Assembly (NCBI RefSeq): GCF_000013865.1
Contig: NC_007948.1
Coordinates: forward strand, 1,674,001 to 1,738,000
Origin: Polaromonas sp. JS666
GTDB lineage: Bacteria; Pseudomonadota; Gammaproteobacteria; Burkholderiales; Burkholderiaceae_C
Length of the DNA stretch: 64,000 bases
Direction: 5' to 3'
The position numbers and the translations under genes were made by a program. Below the pieces are notes generated by a model, which did not search any database, was not told the DNA's origin, and was given only the letters and a program-made list of their open reading frames with translations. Shown in pieces: positions 42,049 to 52,319 of this stretch; positions within the stretch are counted from its first letter, which is position 1, and each line of letters begins with the position of its first letter.

Positions 42049-42090
42049 CACTTGGTACTTGGTACTTGCTACTTGCTACTTGCTATTTGC
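42049..42090. repeat. Heptameric tandem repeat
   Basis: Six units of the type TACTTGC (TACTTGG and TATTTGC as variants) lie between the cupin gene and the tolC stop. No function is visible. Confidence 0.75.
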
Positions 42091-42096
42091 CGTTGG

Positions 42097-43458
42097 CTAT
42101 TTGACCAGCAGCCCGTTGATCTGCCGCAAGTCCTCTGGCGTCAAGGTGCCGTTGGCTTGCCGCAGGCGCAGGCCGCCCAGCAGCACGTTGTAGCGCGCCT
42201 GGGCCAGGTCGCGCTTGGTCTGGAACAGCTGGCTTTGCGCATTGAGCACGTCGATGTTGATGCGCACGCCCACCTGGTAGCCCAGCTTGTTGGCGTCCAG
42301 CGCGCTCTGGCTGGACAGCTCGGCCGCCTCCAGGGCCTTGACCTGCCCCTGGCCGGACAGCACGCCAAAGTAGGCGGTGCGCGTGCTCTGGGCCACGGTG
42401 CGCCGTGCGCCATCGAGGTCGCTGCGTGCCTTGTCTTTCAGCGCGAGCGTTTCCTTCACGCGGTTTTGCGTGGCAAAGCCGGCAAACAGCGGGACATTGA
42501 GCAGCAGGCCGACAGTGCTGGTGTTGGTACGTGTGGACAGGGCGGTTTGCGTGGTGCCTGAGGGGTTGCGCGTGACGTTGTAGCTGGCGGTGGCGTCTAG
42601 CGTGGGCTTGTGGCCGGCTTCGGCTTTTTTGACTTCGAGTTCGGCAATGTCCAGCCCGCTTTGCGCCAGGCGAATGCCGGGGTGCACCGCTTCGGACTGC
42701 TGCACCCAGGTATTGACATCTGCCGGCACCACCGGCGGCAAATTCACCGGAGCCAGCAGGCCCTTGGGCTGTGATTCGGTTTTGCCGACGAGCTGGTCCA
42801 GCGCGATTTTCTTGACGCGCAGGTCGTTCTCGGCGGCGATCTCCTGGGCAATCACCAGGTCGTAGCGGGCCTGCGCTTCGCGGGTGTCGGTGATGGTGGA
42901 GGTGCCCACCTCGAAGTTGCGCTTGGCCGAGGCCAGCTGCTCGGCCACCGCGGCCTTTTGTGCCTGCACAAAGGCCAGCGTGTCCTGCGCGGCCAGCACA
43001 TCAAAGTAAGCCTGGCTGGTGCGCACGATCAGGTCCTGTTCGGCGGTCTCAAGCTGTGCCTTTGCCTGGTCTACCTGCCGGGCGCCCTGCTCGTAGGTGG
43101 CCCAGTTCTGGGGCCGGTACAGCGGCTGCGTGGCCGTCAGCGTGGCGTTTTGCGTGTTGAAGCTGCGGTCGACCACCGGGTTGGTGTTTTCGAAGCCGGT
43201 GCGGGAGGCTCCCGCGGCCAGGCCCGCCGTTGGCAGGATGCCGGCCTTGGCCTGTTCGGCCCTGGCCAGGTTGGCGTCGTATTGCAGCCGGGCCGACTGG
43301 TAGCTTGCGTCAAATGCACGGGCCGATTCATACAGTTCCACCAGACTCTGGGCCTGTGCCTGCTGGGCAACAGCCATCAGCGCCAGGGCAATCGCCATCG
43401 ACAGGGGCGCTATCACAGGAGGCACCGCTGGCGCCTGAAGTTTCTTGGGCGTGGTCAT
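42097..43458 (-). CDS. tolC: TolC-type outer membrane efflux protein
   Basis: A 453-residue TolC family protein with a signal peptide (about 35 residues, ending QAQAQ before SLVELYESA). The two internal repeats of helices and strands show in SLVELYESARAFDASYQSARLQYDANLARAEQ and the second half beginning AVHPGIRLAQSGLDIAELE. The start at 43458 (MTTPKKLQ) has AGGA upstream. It should form the outer membrane duct for the pump genes downstream on the same strand. Confidence 0.92.
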   Translation of the reverse strand: MTTPKKLQAPAVPPVIAPLSMAIALALMAVAQQAQAQSLVELYESARAFDASYQSARLQYDANLARAEQAKAGILPTAGLAAGASRTGFENTNPVVDRSFNTQNATLTATQPLYRPQNWATYEQGARQVDQAKAQLETAEQDLIVRTSQAYFDVLAAQDTLAFVQAQKAAVAEQLASAKRNFEVGTSTITDTREAQARYDLVIAQEIAAENDLRVKKIALDQLVGKTESQPKGLLAPVNLPPVVPADVNTWVQQSEAVHPGIRLAQSGLDIAELEVKKAEAGHKPTLDATASYNVTRNPSGTTQTALSTRTNTSTVGLLLNVPLFAGFATQNRVKETLALKDKARSDLDGARRTVAQSTRTAYFGVLSGQGQVKALEAAELSSQSALDANKLGYQVGVRINIDVLNAQSQLFQTKRDLAQARYNVLLGGLRLRQANGTLTPEDLRQINGLLVK

Positions 43459-43543
43459 AAGGGTCCTGAAGAAGTGATGAATCGGCAAATGGAAGGCAAA
43501 GGTAGAAGGCGGGCAATCGGCTCAGCGGGGCATCAGCCGTGCA

Positions 43544-43906
43544 TCAGTAAAGCGGCACGGAAGGATCGACCTGCTGGGACCAGGCGTCAATGCCGCCCTG
43601 CAGGTTGACGACCTCGGTAAAGCCGCTTTGCGCCAGGTAGTTGGCCACCTGCAGGCTGCGCATGCCGTGATGGCACAGGCAGGCAATCGGCTGGTCGGTG
43701 CCGCCGGCTTCCTGCAATTCGGCCAGTCGCGCCGGGATCTCGCGCATCGGGATGCGGACCAGCCGGAAGCCGTCCTCCCTGACTGACGCCGTCTGCAGCT
43801 CCCAGGGCTCGCGCACGTCGAGCACCACTGGCGGGGCGCCGGGTGTGGCAGCCTGTGCGCTGTCACGCCAGGCGGCGAAGTCAGAAGGATTCAGTTGGGA
43901 AATCAT
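43544..43906 (-). CDS. Rhodanese-like domain protein
   Basis: A 120-residue single-domain rhodanese. It has VVLDVREPWE and the active loop CLCHHGMRS with the reactive Cys of the first position pair, then VVNLQGGIDAW. It would handle sulfane sulfur in the cytoplasm. It lies between pcm-like and tolC genes; this order is seen in related genomes. Confidence 0.9.
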   Translation of the reverse strand: MISQLNPSDFAAWRDSAQAATPGAPPVVLDVREPWELQTASVREDGFRLVRIPMREIPARLAELQEAGGTDQPIACLCHHGMRSLQVANYLAQSGFTEVVNLQGGIDAWSQQVDPSVPLY

Positions 43907-43963
43907 TGCGGTGCCCTTGGTTGCTGGTTGGCAGGTGGTGGCAAAAAAAGTTCAAGCCGCTTG

Positions 43964-44665
43964 TCAGAAGTTGAATTTCGAAGGCTCGGGAAAGTTCAGC
44001 AACCGCGGCGCCACCGTGTCCCAGGTATGGGTGGTGCGCCAGGCTTCTTCGGCGACACGCGTGACCAGGGTGGCGCGCATCACGGGCTCAAAACCCACGA
44101 TGGCGCTCAGGCGTCCGCCGACCTTGAGCAGCGACAGCAGCGAAGCGGGCACCTCGGCGACGGAACCGCTGAGCACAATCACGTCAAACGGTCCGTGCAG
44201 CGGGTCGTTGCTGGACACGGCCTGCGCAAGATTGGCAGCGCCGTCGCCGGTACGCACTTCGGCGTTGTAGAGGCCGGCTTTTTGCAGGTTGCTCCGTGCC
44301 ATCTGGGCCAGCGTGGGGTCGATCTCCAGCGTGATCACCTGCTGGGCACGGTGCGCCAGCAGCGCCGCCATGTAACCGGAACCGGCGCCGATCTCGAGCA
44401 CCTTCTCATGTTTCTGCACGGCCACGTCCTGCAGGATGCGGGCTTCGACCTTGGGCGCCAGCATGCACTGGCCGGGGTTTTTGTGGTGCGCCGCTTCGGC
44501 GGTCAGCGGAATTTCCATGTCCATAAACGCCAGCGCCCGGTAGGCGGCCGGTACGAAGTCTTCGCGCTTGACCACGGCGAGCAGTGAAAGGACCTGGCTG
44601 TCCAGCACTTCCCAGGGGCGGATTTGCTGCTCAATCATGTTGAATCGGGCTTGTTCGTAGTTCAT
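43964..44665 (-). CDS. pcm: Protein-L-isoaspartate O-methyltransferase family protein
   Basis: A 233-residue SAM-dependent methyltransferase with motif I VLEIGAGSGYMAALLA, then VITLEIDP and the PIMT-type N-terminal MIEQQIRPWEV. The enzyme family repairs isoaspartyl residues; this subgroup next to tolC is annotated as Pcm but its activity is less studied. The start ATG at 44665 (MNYEQAR) is chosen over the longer frame. Confidence 0.85.
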   Translation of the reverse strand: MNYEQARFNMIEQQIRPWEVLDSQVLSLLAVVKREDFVPAAYRALAFMDMEIPLTAEAAHHKNPGQCMLAPKVEARILQDVAVQKHEKVLEIGAGSGYMAALLAHRAQQVITLEIDPTLAQMARSNLQKAGLYNAEVRTGDGAANLAQAVSSNDPLHGPFDVIVLSGSVAEVPASLLSLLKVGGRLSAIVGFEPVMRATLVTRVAEEAWRTTHTWDTVAPRLLNFPEPSKFNF

Positions 44666-44727
44666 GGGGGACCTGTGGGTTGGCGGGGTAAGAAAGGAAG
44701 GGGAGTGCACGAGATAAACCCTTGATT

Positions 44728-47700
44728 TTAGCCGGGGCTGGAGACGGAAGCCGGGCCGGCGGAAGCCGCTTCAGCCGGGGCGGCCGCGTGTGCTTTTCGC
44801 CGGAATTTGCGCTTGAACCACTGGCCCAGGTCGTCCAGGTAGCAGTAGGTCACGGGCACCACCACCAGGGTGAGCAGGGAGGAGGTGATCACGCCGCCGA
44901 TCACCGCCTGGCCCATGGGTGCGCGTTGCTCCGAGCCTTCGGTCAGGGCAAAGGCCAGCGGCATCATGCCGAAGATCATGGCCAGCGTGGTCATCAGGAT
45001 GGGGCGCAGCCGCACCCGGGCCGCCTCCAGCAGGGCCTCGCTGCGGTCCAGGCCGGGCACCTGGCGGCCGTCTGCGTCGGTCCCCGGCTGGCGCATGCGA
45101 ATGGCGAAGTCGACCAGCAGAATGGCGTTTTTGGTGACCAGGCCCATCAGCATCACCACGCCAATGACGGAGAACATCGACAGCGTGGAGCCAAACAGCA
45201 GCAGGGCCAGCACCACGCCGATCAGCGTGAGCGGCAGCGAGGTCATCAGGGCCAGCGGCTGCAGGAAGCTCTTGAACTGGCTGGCCAGGATCATGTAGAT
45301 AAACACAATCGCCATCACCAGCGCCGACACGGCATAGCCAAATGACTCGGCCATGTTCTTGGTGGAACCGCTGAACTGGTAGCGGTAGCCCGGCGGAAGA
45401 TCGATGCCGTCCAGCACGGCCTTGATGTCGTTGGACACCTCGCCGGCCGAGCGGTTGTAGACGTTGGCGTTGATGGCGACTTCCCGGGTCAGGTCGCGCC
45501 GGTTGATCTGGTTGGGGCCGGTGGACTCTTTCACGCTGGCCACCTGGCTGAGCCGCACGATGCGCGCGGAGCCGTCTGGGTTGCTGCCGATGGTGCTGCT
45601 CGTGAAAGGCAGGCGCTCCAGGTCCTGCGGCGCATTGCGCGCATCGGGCGCCAGGCGCACGTTGACGTCATAAGTCTGGTCGTCGGGTGCGCGCCAGTTG
45701 CCGACGGTCTGGCCGGCCACCAGGGTGCGCAGCGAAGCGGCAATCTGCGACACCGACAGCCCCAGGTCGGAGGCGGCATCGCGCCGCACATCCACTTCAA
45801 TCACCGGCTTGTCGGCCTTGACGCTGGAGTCCAGGTCGACCAGGCCGGGGATGCCGCGGACTTTGTCGGTGACGAGGCGGCTCAGGCGCTCCAGCTCCTT
45901 CAGGTCGGGGCCCTGCAACGAAAACTCGACCTGCTTGTTGCCGCCCACGGCGTCGAGCAGACCGACGTGGGTCACGGTGATGCCGGGCACCTGCCTGAGG
46001 CGTTCGCGCAGCACGCCCGACATCTGGTCGGCATTGCGGCTGCGTGCCTTGCGGTCGACCAGCCGCACATACACGCTGGCGTACATCTTGCCCTGCGCGT
46101 TGCCGGTGTTGAGGGTGGCCAGCGTGTAGTTCACCTCGGGAAATTCGCGGACGATGGCTTCCACCTGCCGGGCTTTCGCTTCGGTGGCTTCCAGCGATGA
46201 GCCCACCGGGGTGTAGAAGTTGAGCGAGGTCTCTGAAAAGTCGGCCTTGGGCACAAACTCCGTGCCCAGCAGCGGCACCATGACCAGGCTAACAATGAAA
46301 ATCACCACGGCCAGCGCCAGCGTGGCCAGCTTGTGCAGCAGCGACCAGCGCAGGATCGCCTGGTAGCTGTTGCTCAGCGAATCGGTGGCATGGTCGAACC
46401 AGCCGGTCACGCGGCCAATGGTCTTGTCATACCAGGTGACCGGCGCGCGGTGCCGGCCATGCGCCTCGATCGACGGGTCGTGCCAGATGCTGGAGAGCAT
46501 CGGGTCCAGCGTGAAGCTGACGAACATCGAGATCAGTACGGCCGCGACAATGGTGACGCCGAACTCGTGGAAGAACTTGCCGATGATGCCGCCCATGAAA
46601 CCGATGGGCAGGAACACCGCGACGATGGAAAACGTGGTGGCCAGCACGGCGAGGCCAATCTCCTGCGTGCCATCCATCGCGGCATGGTAGGGCGCCTTGC
46701 CCATCTGCACGTGCCGCACAATGTTTTCGCGCACCACGATCGCGTCATCGATCAGCAGGCCCACGCAGAGCGACAGCGCCATCAGCGTGATCATGTTGAT
46801 GGTGAAGCCGAACATGTTCATGAAGAGGAAGGTGCCGATGATGGAAATTGGCAGCGTCAGCCCGGTGATCACCGTGGAGCGCCAGGAGTTGAGGAACAGG
46901 AACACGATCAGTACCGTGAGCAGGGCGCCTTCGGTCAGCGTGCGGCGCACGTTTTCCACCGCCACGCGAATCGGCCGCGAGCCGTCGGTGATCAGCTCCA
47001 GCCGGGCGCCGGGCGGCAGCAGCGGCTGCATCTCCCGGATGGCCTTGTTCAGCCCGTCAACCACGGCAATGGTGTTTTCATCCTGGGCTTTTTGCACGGT
47101 CAGCAGCAGGGTGCGCTGGCCGTTGTAGAGCGCCAGGCTGTCGAGCTCCTGCGCACCGTCGGCAATGCGCGCGACCTGGCCCACGGTGACCGGTGCGCCG
47201 CCTTTGCGCACCACGATGATGTTGCCAAAGTCTTCGGGCCGCTTCATGCGGGCGTCGATCTTGACCACGCGCTCCTGCGCCAGCGAGCGGATGGCGCCGA
47301 CCGGCAAATCCTGGTTTTCGCTGCGCACCGCGTTGACCACCTGGTCGGCGGTGACGCCCAGCGACTCCATGGCCTGCGGGTTCAGGTAGACATTGATCTC
47401 GCGTTTGGTGCCACCCACCAGCGTGACCGAGCCCGCGCCGCGCACGTTTTCCAGGCGTTTTTTCAGCACCTGGTCGGCCCAGTTGGTCAGGTCCACCGCA
47501 TTCATGCTGGCCCCCGCGCCTGTCGCTTCGGGTGCCTTTGGCGTTGCGCTGCCGCGTTCCCCTGTTGCTTTGGGTGCGGCCGGTAAAACGGCGATCGACC
47601 AGATTGCGCGGCTGGCCGGGTCGAAGCGCAGCACGCGCGGCTCCTTCACCTCATCGCGAAAGCTGGGCCGGATCGCCGCTATTTTTTCGCGCACATCTTC

Positions 47701-48015
47701 GGCCGCCTTGCGTCCGTCCACATACAGCTGGAACTCGATGATGACGATGGCCTGGCCTTCGAAACTGCGCGAGGTCAGGGCATTGATGCCGGCGATCGAG
47801 TTGACGCCTTCTTCAATTTTCTTGGTGACTTCGCTTTCCACAATCTCGGGTGAAGCGCCGGGGTAGTCCGCCGTGACGACCACCACCGGGAAGTCGATGT
47901 TGGGGAACTGGTCCACCTGCATGCGCTGGTACGAGAAAAGCCCCAGCACGACGATGGCCAGCATGACCATGGTGGCAAACACGGGATTCTTGAGGCTGAC
48001 CTGCGTGAACCACAT
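44728..48015 (-). CDS. RND efflux transporter, inner membrane permease
   Basis: A 1095-residue AcrB-type proton antiporter with twelve helices. TM4 has the proton relay pair in [13 protein letters not shown], and the hydrophobic start [25 protein letters not shown] is typical. It has a long Ala/Pro-rich C-terminal tail. Two large periplasmic loops are present. With the adaptor and TolC it forms a tripartite pump; the substrate is unknown. Confidence 0.93.
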   Translation of the reverse strand: MWFTQVSLKNPVFATMVMLAIVVLGLFSYQRMQVDQFPNIDFPVVVVTADYPGASPEIVESEVTKKIEEGVNSIAGINALTSRSFEGQAIVIIEFQLYVDGRKAAEDVREKIAAIRPSFRDEVKEPRVLRFDPASRAIWSIAVLPAAPKATGERGSATPKAPEATGAGASMNAVDLTNWADQVLKKRLENVRGAGSVTLVGGTKREINVYLNPQAMESLGVTADQVVNAVRSENQDLPVGAIRSLAQERVVKIDARMKRPEDFGNIIVVRKGGAPVTVGQVARIADGAQELDSLALYNGQRTLLLTVQKAQDENTIAVVDGLNKAIREMQPLLPPGARLELITDGSRPIRVAVENVRRTLTEGALLTVLIVFLFLNSWRSTVITGLTLPISIIGTFLFMNMFGFTINMITLMALSLCVGLLIDDAIVVRENIVRHVQMGKAPYHAAMDGTQEIGLAVLATTFSIVAVFLPIGFMGGIIGKFFHEFGVTIVAAVLISMFVSFTLDPMLSSIWHDPSIEAHGRHRAPVTWYDKTIGRVTGWFDHATDSLSNSYQAILRWSLLHKLATLALAVVIFIVSLVMVPLLGTEFVPKADFSETSLNFYTPVGSSLEATEAKARQVEAIVREFPEVNYTLATLNTGNAQGKMYASVYVRLVDRKARSRNADQMSGVLRERLRQVPGITVTHVGLLDAVGGNKQVEFSLQGPDLKELERLSRLVTDKVRGIPGLVDLDSSVKADKPVIEVDVRRDAASDLGLSVSQIAASLRTLVAGQTVGNWRAPDDQTYDVNVRLAPDARNAPQDLERLPFTSSTIGSNPDGSARIVRLSQVASVKESTGPNQINRRDLTREVAINANVYNRSAGEVSNDIKAVLDGIDLPPGYRYQFSGSTKNMAESFGYAVSALVMAIVFIYMILASQFKSFLQPLALMTSLPLTLIGVVLALLLFGSTLSMFSVIGVVMLMGLVTKNAILLVDFAIRMRQPGTDADGRQVPGLDRSEALLEAARVRLRPILMTTLAMIFGMMPLAFALTEGSEQRAPMGQAVIGGVITSSLLTLVVVPVTYCYLDDLGQWFKRKFRRKAHAAAPAEAASAGPASVSSPG

Positions 48016-48027
48016 GGCTTGCGTTGC

Positions 48028-49257
48028 TCAGGGGGCCGGCTTGGCGGAGGCTGGCGTCACTGCTGGCGCATTGCCGGCGGGATTCGCCGCGGCGCCGGCC
48101 TGTGTGCCTGGCATCTGCGTGAACCGGACCCGGGTGCCTTCACGCAAGGTCGGGATTTCACCCCGGATCACCAGCGTGTTTTCCGCCAGGCCTTTGACGG
48201 CCACGACCGCTTCGTTGCCAGACGTTCCGCGCGCGCCCGGCTCCACCGCCCGGTGCACCACCTGGTCGTTTTCAATGGCCTGCACATAGGGCGCCGGCTT
48301 GTCGGTGCGCACCGCGCTGACGGGCACTGCCAACATGTGCGCGCGTAACGTGCCCAGCGTGCCCTGCGCGAACAGGCCCTGGCGCAGGGGCAGGGCAGTG
48401 CTTTCACCGATGCCGGGCGTGTTTTCGATGGCGAGGTAGGCCAGCACGCTGCGGCTGCCGGCCTGCGCGCTGGGGTTGATGCGCACCACGCGAGCGCTGA
48501 CTGGCTGCCGGCTGCCTTCCATCTGCAAGTCGGCACGCTGGCCGACGCGCACGTCCATGGAGTCGGTCGCGCTCAGGGTGGCCTCGAGTTCGAGCCGGCT
48601 CAGGTCGACCACTTCCACAATCTTCGCATCGATGCCCACCCGTTCGCCCGGCTGCGCCAGGCGCTGCGACACCTGGCCCGAGATGGGCGACCTGAGCACC
48701 GTGTCATCCACCGATTTGGCCGCAACGTCGGTGGCTGCCAGCGCCGCCCGGTAGGTGGATTTCGCGGCATTGAGGTTGGCCAGCGAGGTGTCCAGTGCGG
48801 TTTTGGAAATGAAGCCCTGGTCTACCAGCGCCTTGTTGTTGTCGTACTGGCGTTGCACCACCTCGACTTGCGCCCGGGCTGATTCGGCCTGCTCCCGCGC
48901 CTGCCGCACGCGCGACTGGTATTCGCTGGCATCAATGCGCGCAATCACCTGGCCGGCCTTGACGAAGTCGCCTTCGCGCACCGTCAGGCCCTGCAGTTCT
49001 CCGGCCACGCGGGCCTTGATCACGGCGGAGTTGACGGCCTTGAGCGCGCCCGAGACCGCCAGGCCTTGCAGCACCTCGCGCGGCGCGGCCTTGACCACGT
49101 CGGTGGCCGCGAGCTCGACCAGGCCCAGGTCCTTGGCCACGCTGGCGGCGGCCAGCGCCTGCTGCTGGGCCTTGCGGGCCGACAGGGCGCGCAGCACGCC
49201 GCCCACCACGAGCAGGACGACGAGCAGGGCCACAGCCCATGGGACCCAGCGTTTCAT
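48028..49257 (-). CDS. RND efflux adaptor (membrane fusion protein)
   Basis: A 409-residue periplasmic adaptor with an N-terminal anchor (WAVALLVVLLVVGGVLRAL). A lipoyl domain is seen in VAGELQGLTVREGDFVKAGQVIARID, a coiled-coil hairpin in AREQAESARAQVEVVQRQYDN, and a beta-barrel domain follows. The C-terminal tail is rich in Pro and Ala. It starts at 49257, 12 bases after the end of the repressor gene, and is followed by the permease. Confidence 0.92.
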   Translation of the reverse strand: MKRWVPWAVALLVVLLVVGGVLRALSARKAQQQALAAASVAKDLGLVELAATDVVKAAPREVLQGLAVSGALKAVNSAVIKARVAGELQGLTVREGDFVKAGQVIARIDASEYQSRVRQAREQAESARAQVEVVQRQYDNNKALVDQGFISKTALDTSLANLNAAKSTYRAALAATDVAAKSVDDTVLRSPISGQVSQRLAQPGERVGIDAKIVEVVDLSRLELEATLSATDSMDVRVGQRADLQMEGSRQPVSARVVRINPSAQAGSRSVLAYLAIENTPGIGESTALPLRQGLFAQGTLGTLRAHMLAVPVSAVRTDKPAPYVQAIENDQVVHRAVEPGARGTSGNEAVVAVKGLAENTLVIRGEIPTLREGTRVRFTQMPGTQAGAAANPAGNAPAVTPASAKPAP

Positions 49258-49259
49258 GA

Positions 49260-49967
49260 TCAGGCTTGCTCCGGGCCCTGGCTCTGGCCCTGGCCCGAAT
49301 CGCCGGGGCGAACACTCATGCCGTAAAGAATGGTGTTCACCTGAGTGGCAACGTATTTTTTGGGGTCCATGTCGATGTCGTCGCGAACGCACACGCCCAT
49401 CGAGTGTTTGGACAGTATCAGGAAAATCATGGGCGCGATCACGGTATAGATGCCGTAGTCGAGGTCCATGTCGCGGAACTCGCCGCGCTCTATGCCTCGT
49501 TGCAAAATGCGGCGGATCAGGCTCTGCCCCGGCTGGATCACTTCCTGCTGGTAAAAGGCCGCGATCTCCGGGAAGTTCTTTGCCTCGCTCATCATCAGCT
49601 TGGTGATGCCCGAGGCTTTGGTGGCACCCACGCGGTCCCACCACATATTCATGCAATAGGCCAGCATTTCTGCACTGGTGCCTTCGAAGTTCTCGAGTTC
49701 CTCGTTCCATTCCTTGAAACGGCCGGAGATGTTTTCGCGCACCACCGCCTTGAGCAGTTCTTCCTTGCTTTGAAAGTACAGAAAGAGGGTGCCCTTGGAA
49801 ACGCCGGCACGCGCCGCCACTTCTTCCGCCCGGGTGGCGGCAAAGCCCTTTTCGACGAACAGATCCAGCGCGGCATCCAGCAGCTCGCCGGGCCGGGCTT
49901 CCTTGCGGCGTTCGCGCTTGGCGGCGACCCCGGGGGCTGTTGGGCAGAAGAGTTTGGAAAGGGACAT
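49260..49967 (-). CDS. TetR family repressor of the RND pump
   Basis: A 235-residue repressor. The helix-turn-helix is ATRAEEVAARAGVSKGTLFLYFQSKEELL near residues 45-75, preceded by a basic stretch (KRERRKEARPGELLDAAL). It is the first gene of the leftward operon and probably represses its own promoter. The start at 49967 (MSLSKLF) lies next to a palindromic operator; a longer frame from 50018 would cover the operator. Confidence 0.9.
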   Translation of the reverse strand: MSLSKLFCPTAPGVAAKRERRKEARPGELLDAALDLFVEKGFAATRAEEVAARAGVSKGTLFLYFQSKEELLKAVVRENISGRFKEWNEELENFEGTSAEMLAYCMNMWWDRVGATKASGITKLMMSEAKNFPEIAAFYQQEVIQPGQSLIRRILQRGIERGEFRDMDLDYGIYTVIAPMIFLILSKHSMGVCVRDDIDMDPKKYVATQVNTILYGMSVRPGDSGQGQSQGPEQA

Positions 49968-49969
49968 GA

Positions 49970-49991
49970 TTACTGACTGACTGGTTAGTAA
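49970..49991. promoter_or_regulatory. Palindromic operator for the TetR repressor
   Basis: A 22-base imperfect palindrome with TTACTGAC at the left and GTTAGTAA at the right, immediately upstream of the repressor start. It has the position and size of a TetR self-repression site and includes the probable -10 region near TATATTAC (minus strand). Confidence 0.65.
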
Positions 49992-50086
49992 TATAGCCCC
50001 TTGCTTTCCGACCGTCAACCGGGTGGGTCAGAGGCCGTACCTGGCGCCCCCGGCCGATCATCACACCCTGCGGGTGCCAACCGGTT

Positions 50087-50857
50087 TCAGAAGCGCGCCA
50101 GGGCCAGCGCCAGCCCCTCGCGCAGTACGTTGCGCGAAGCCATCAGCCCGTGCGCAGAAGGCATCCATTCCAGGATGTCGCGCTCCAGAGGAATCACATA
50201 GCCCATGGGCGCCGGTGTGACCTGGAGGCCGGCTGCCTCAAACGCCGCGACGGAGCGCGGCATGTGCCAGGCGTGGGTGACCAAGGCAATACGCTGCACG
50301 CCATCACGCCGGAGCAGGGGCGCCAGCAGGCGTGCATTGCCCGCTGTGTCACGCGCCTCGGCTTCACTCCAGCGCAGCGCGAGGCGGTAGTCCTGCAAGG
50401 CCATGCGCCTTGCCACCTCGGCTTCAGAGTCGCGCTGCGACTCGCTGGCGGCCCAGCCCATGCCTCCGCTGAACCCGAGGGGCAAGCCGGACTGGCGTGC
50501 CAGCCAGACGCCATAGCGCAGGCGTGCCGCCGTGTGTGCATTGGGTTGGGCCTCGCCGTATTCAGGCGCCTGCGGCAGCGCCCCGCCGCCCAAGACGACC
50601 ACAGCCTGCACCTTGCCGGTTTTCAGCGCGGCCACGGGGAGAGGGGCGAATTGCGGCAGTATGGTGCGCGCCAGCCAGACCGACGTGCCATGACAGCTGA
50701 GCAGCCCCAGCAGCATCACCGACACCAGCGCCAGCGAGAGGCCGCCGCGCCGTCCCCGGAAGGCCAGCAGCAAACCGAGCAAGGCGAGCAGCAAAGGCGC
50801 CACGGGTGGCAAAGCCAGGCTGGCCAGCAGCGGTCTGAGGGTGCCGAATTCCATCAA
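50087..50857 (-). CDS. YdcF/ElyC family (DUF218) membrane protein
   Basis: A 256-residue protein with an N-terminal pair of hydrophobic segments (LPPVAPLLLALLGLLLAF and LSLALVSVMLLGLLSCHGT). A DUF218 domain follows with AVVVLGGGALPQ, the ARLRYGVWLARQSGLPLGFSGG stretch and VQRIALVTHAWHMPRSVAAFEAAGL. Relatives act in envelope polysaccharide or peptidoglycan maintenance. Role here unknown. Confidence 0.88.
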   Translation of the reverse strand: MMEFGTLRPLLASLALPPVAPLLLALLGLLLAFRGRRGGLSLALVSVMLLGLLSCHGTSVWLARTILPQFAPLPVAALKTGKVQAVVVLGGGALPQAPEYGEAQPNAHTAARLRYGVWLARQSGLPLGFSGGMGWAASESQRDSEAEVARRMALQDYRLALRWSEAEARDTAGNARLLAPLLRRDGVQRIALVTHAWHMPRSVAAFEAAGLQVTPAPMGYVIPLERDILEWMPSAHGLMASRNVLREGLALALARF

Positions 50858-50922
50858 TTGCTATAAAAAAAGAAACTGATAGTACCCCGCGCGCCGGGGC
50901 GGCCGCACCTGAAAGCTCAGTA

Positions 50923-52119
50923 TCAGTAAAAAGCCTGCAGGCCGGTTTGCGCACGCCCCAAAATCAGCGCGTGCACATCGTGCGTGCCTTCGTAGGTGTT
51001 GACGGTCTCCAGGTTGATCATGTGGCGGATCACGTGGTATTCGTCATGGATGCCGTTGCCGCCGTGCATGTCGCGCGCCATGCGGGCGATGTCGAGCGAC
51101 TTGCCGCAGGAGTTGCGCTTGATCAGCGAAATCATTTCAGGCATGGCCTTGTCCTCGTCCATCAGGCGGCCCACGCGCAGGCAGGCTTGCAGGCCCAGCG
51201 TGATCTCGGTTTGCATGTCTGCGAGCTTCTTTTGAATGAGCTGGTTTTGCGCCAGCGGGCGGCCGAACTGCTGGCGGTCCATGGTGTACTGGCGGGCGCG
51301 GAACCAGCAGTCTTCGGCAGCCCCCAGGGCGCCCCAGGCAATACCGTAGCGCGCCTTGTTCAGGCATCCGAACGGGCCTTTCAGGCCGCTCACATTGGGC
51401 AGCAAATTCGCTTCGGGCACAAACACGTCGTCCATGACAATTTCACCGGTGATGGAGGCGCGCAAGCTCATCTTGCCCTCGATCTTGGGGGCGGAAAGGC
51501 CCTTCATGCCTTTTTCCAGCAGGAAGCCGCGGATGCTTTCCTGGCCGCCGACCTTGCCGTCGGGGTCTTCCAGCTTGGCCCAGACCACAAACACGTCCGC
51601 AATCGGGCTGTTGGTGATCCACATCTTGGAGCCCTTGAGGATGAAACCCCCGTCAACGGGCTTGGCCCGCGTCAGCATGCTGGCCGGGTCGGAGCCGTGG
51701 TTGGGCTCGGTCAGGCCGAAGCAGCCGACCCATTCGCCGGTGGCGAGCTTGGGCAAATACTTCTGGCGCTGCGCCTCGCTGCCATAGGCATGGATCGGGT
51801 GCATGACCAGCGAGCTTTGCACGCTGATGGCGCTGCGGTAGCCGCTGTCCACGCGCTCCACTTCGCGCGCCACCAGGCCGTAACTGACGTAATTGAGGCC
51901 GGCGCAGCCGTAGCCTTCAATGGTCGAACCCAGAAAGCCCATGGCGCCCGCTTCATTCATGATCTCGCGGTCGAACTTTTCGTGGCGTGCGGCCATCAGC
52001 ACGCGGGGCTGCAGTTTTTCCTGGCAGAACTCGTGCGCGGCGTGCACGATGGCGCGCTCGTCGTCGCTGAGCTGCTCCATCAGGAACAGGGGGTCTTCCC
52101 AGCTGAATTTGGTTTTCAT
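50923..52119 (-). CDS. gcdH: Glutaryl-CoA dehydrogenase
   Basis: A 398-residue FAD acyl-CoA dehydrogenase that decarboxylates glutaryl-CoA to crotonyl-CoA. The family stretches [17 protein letters not shown] and [18 protein letters not shown] are present, and the catalytic Glu is in [17 protein letters not shown]. The N-terminal [18 protein letters not shown] is diagnostic of GcdH. It is divergent from a LysR regulator, a common arrangement for this gene. Confidence 0.93.
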   Translation of the reverse strand: MKTKFSWEDPLFLMEQLSDDERAIVHAAHEFCQEKLQPRVLMAARHEKFDREIMNEAGAMGFLGSTIEGYGCAGLNYVSYGLVAREVERVDSGYRSAISVQSSLVMHPIHAYGSEAQRQKYLPKLATGEWVGCFGLTEPNHGSDPASMLTRAKPVDGGFILKGSKMWITNSPIADVFVVWAKLEDPDGKVGGQESIRGFLLEKGMKGLSAPKIEGKMSLRASITGEIVMDDVFVPEANLLPNVSGLKGPFGCLNKARYGIAWGALGAAEDCWFRARQYTMDRQQFGRPLAQNQLIQKKLADMQTEITLGLQACLRVGRLMDEDKAMPEMISLIKRNSCGKSLDIARMARDMHGGNGIHDEYHVIRHMINLETVNTYEGTHDVHALILGRAQTGLQAFY

Positions 52120-52257
52120 GGTGAGTCTCCTTCTGGATGCATTCGAGATGCGTTGAGGTGCGCTGAAGTGCGTTGGGGCTTTTGCAAAGTGTAGGGCTTG
52201 GGGCGCCGCATTGCGCCGCCTTCCGGCCCGTTGTAAGCGTTGTAAGTCACCCATTGT

Positions 52258-52285
52258 TTGACAAGCATGAATAGTTGTCTAATAT
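52258..52285 (+). promoter_or_regulatory. Sigma70-type promoter for the LysR gene
   Basis: TTGACA at 52258-52263 and TAATAT at 52280-52285 are 16 bases apart, about 35 bases ahead of the lysR start. The AT-rich interval also holds candidate LysR half-sites (ATTG and CAAT patterns). Confidence 0.6.
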
Positions 52286-52319
52286 CAAATAACGATTCAA
52301 CGATACATTTTTTATATTC

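Noticed and set aside
42049..42090. Heptamer repeats considered as CRISPR or iterons of an origin
   Set aside because: There are only six short, variable units and no replication gene nearby.
46333..47586. A 417-codon plus-strand frame opposite the RND permease
   Set aside because: It is rich in His, Gln, Arg and Asp without domain features and lies fully inside a clear permease gene.
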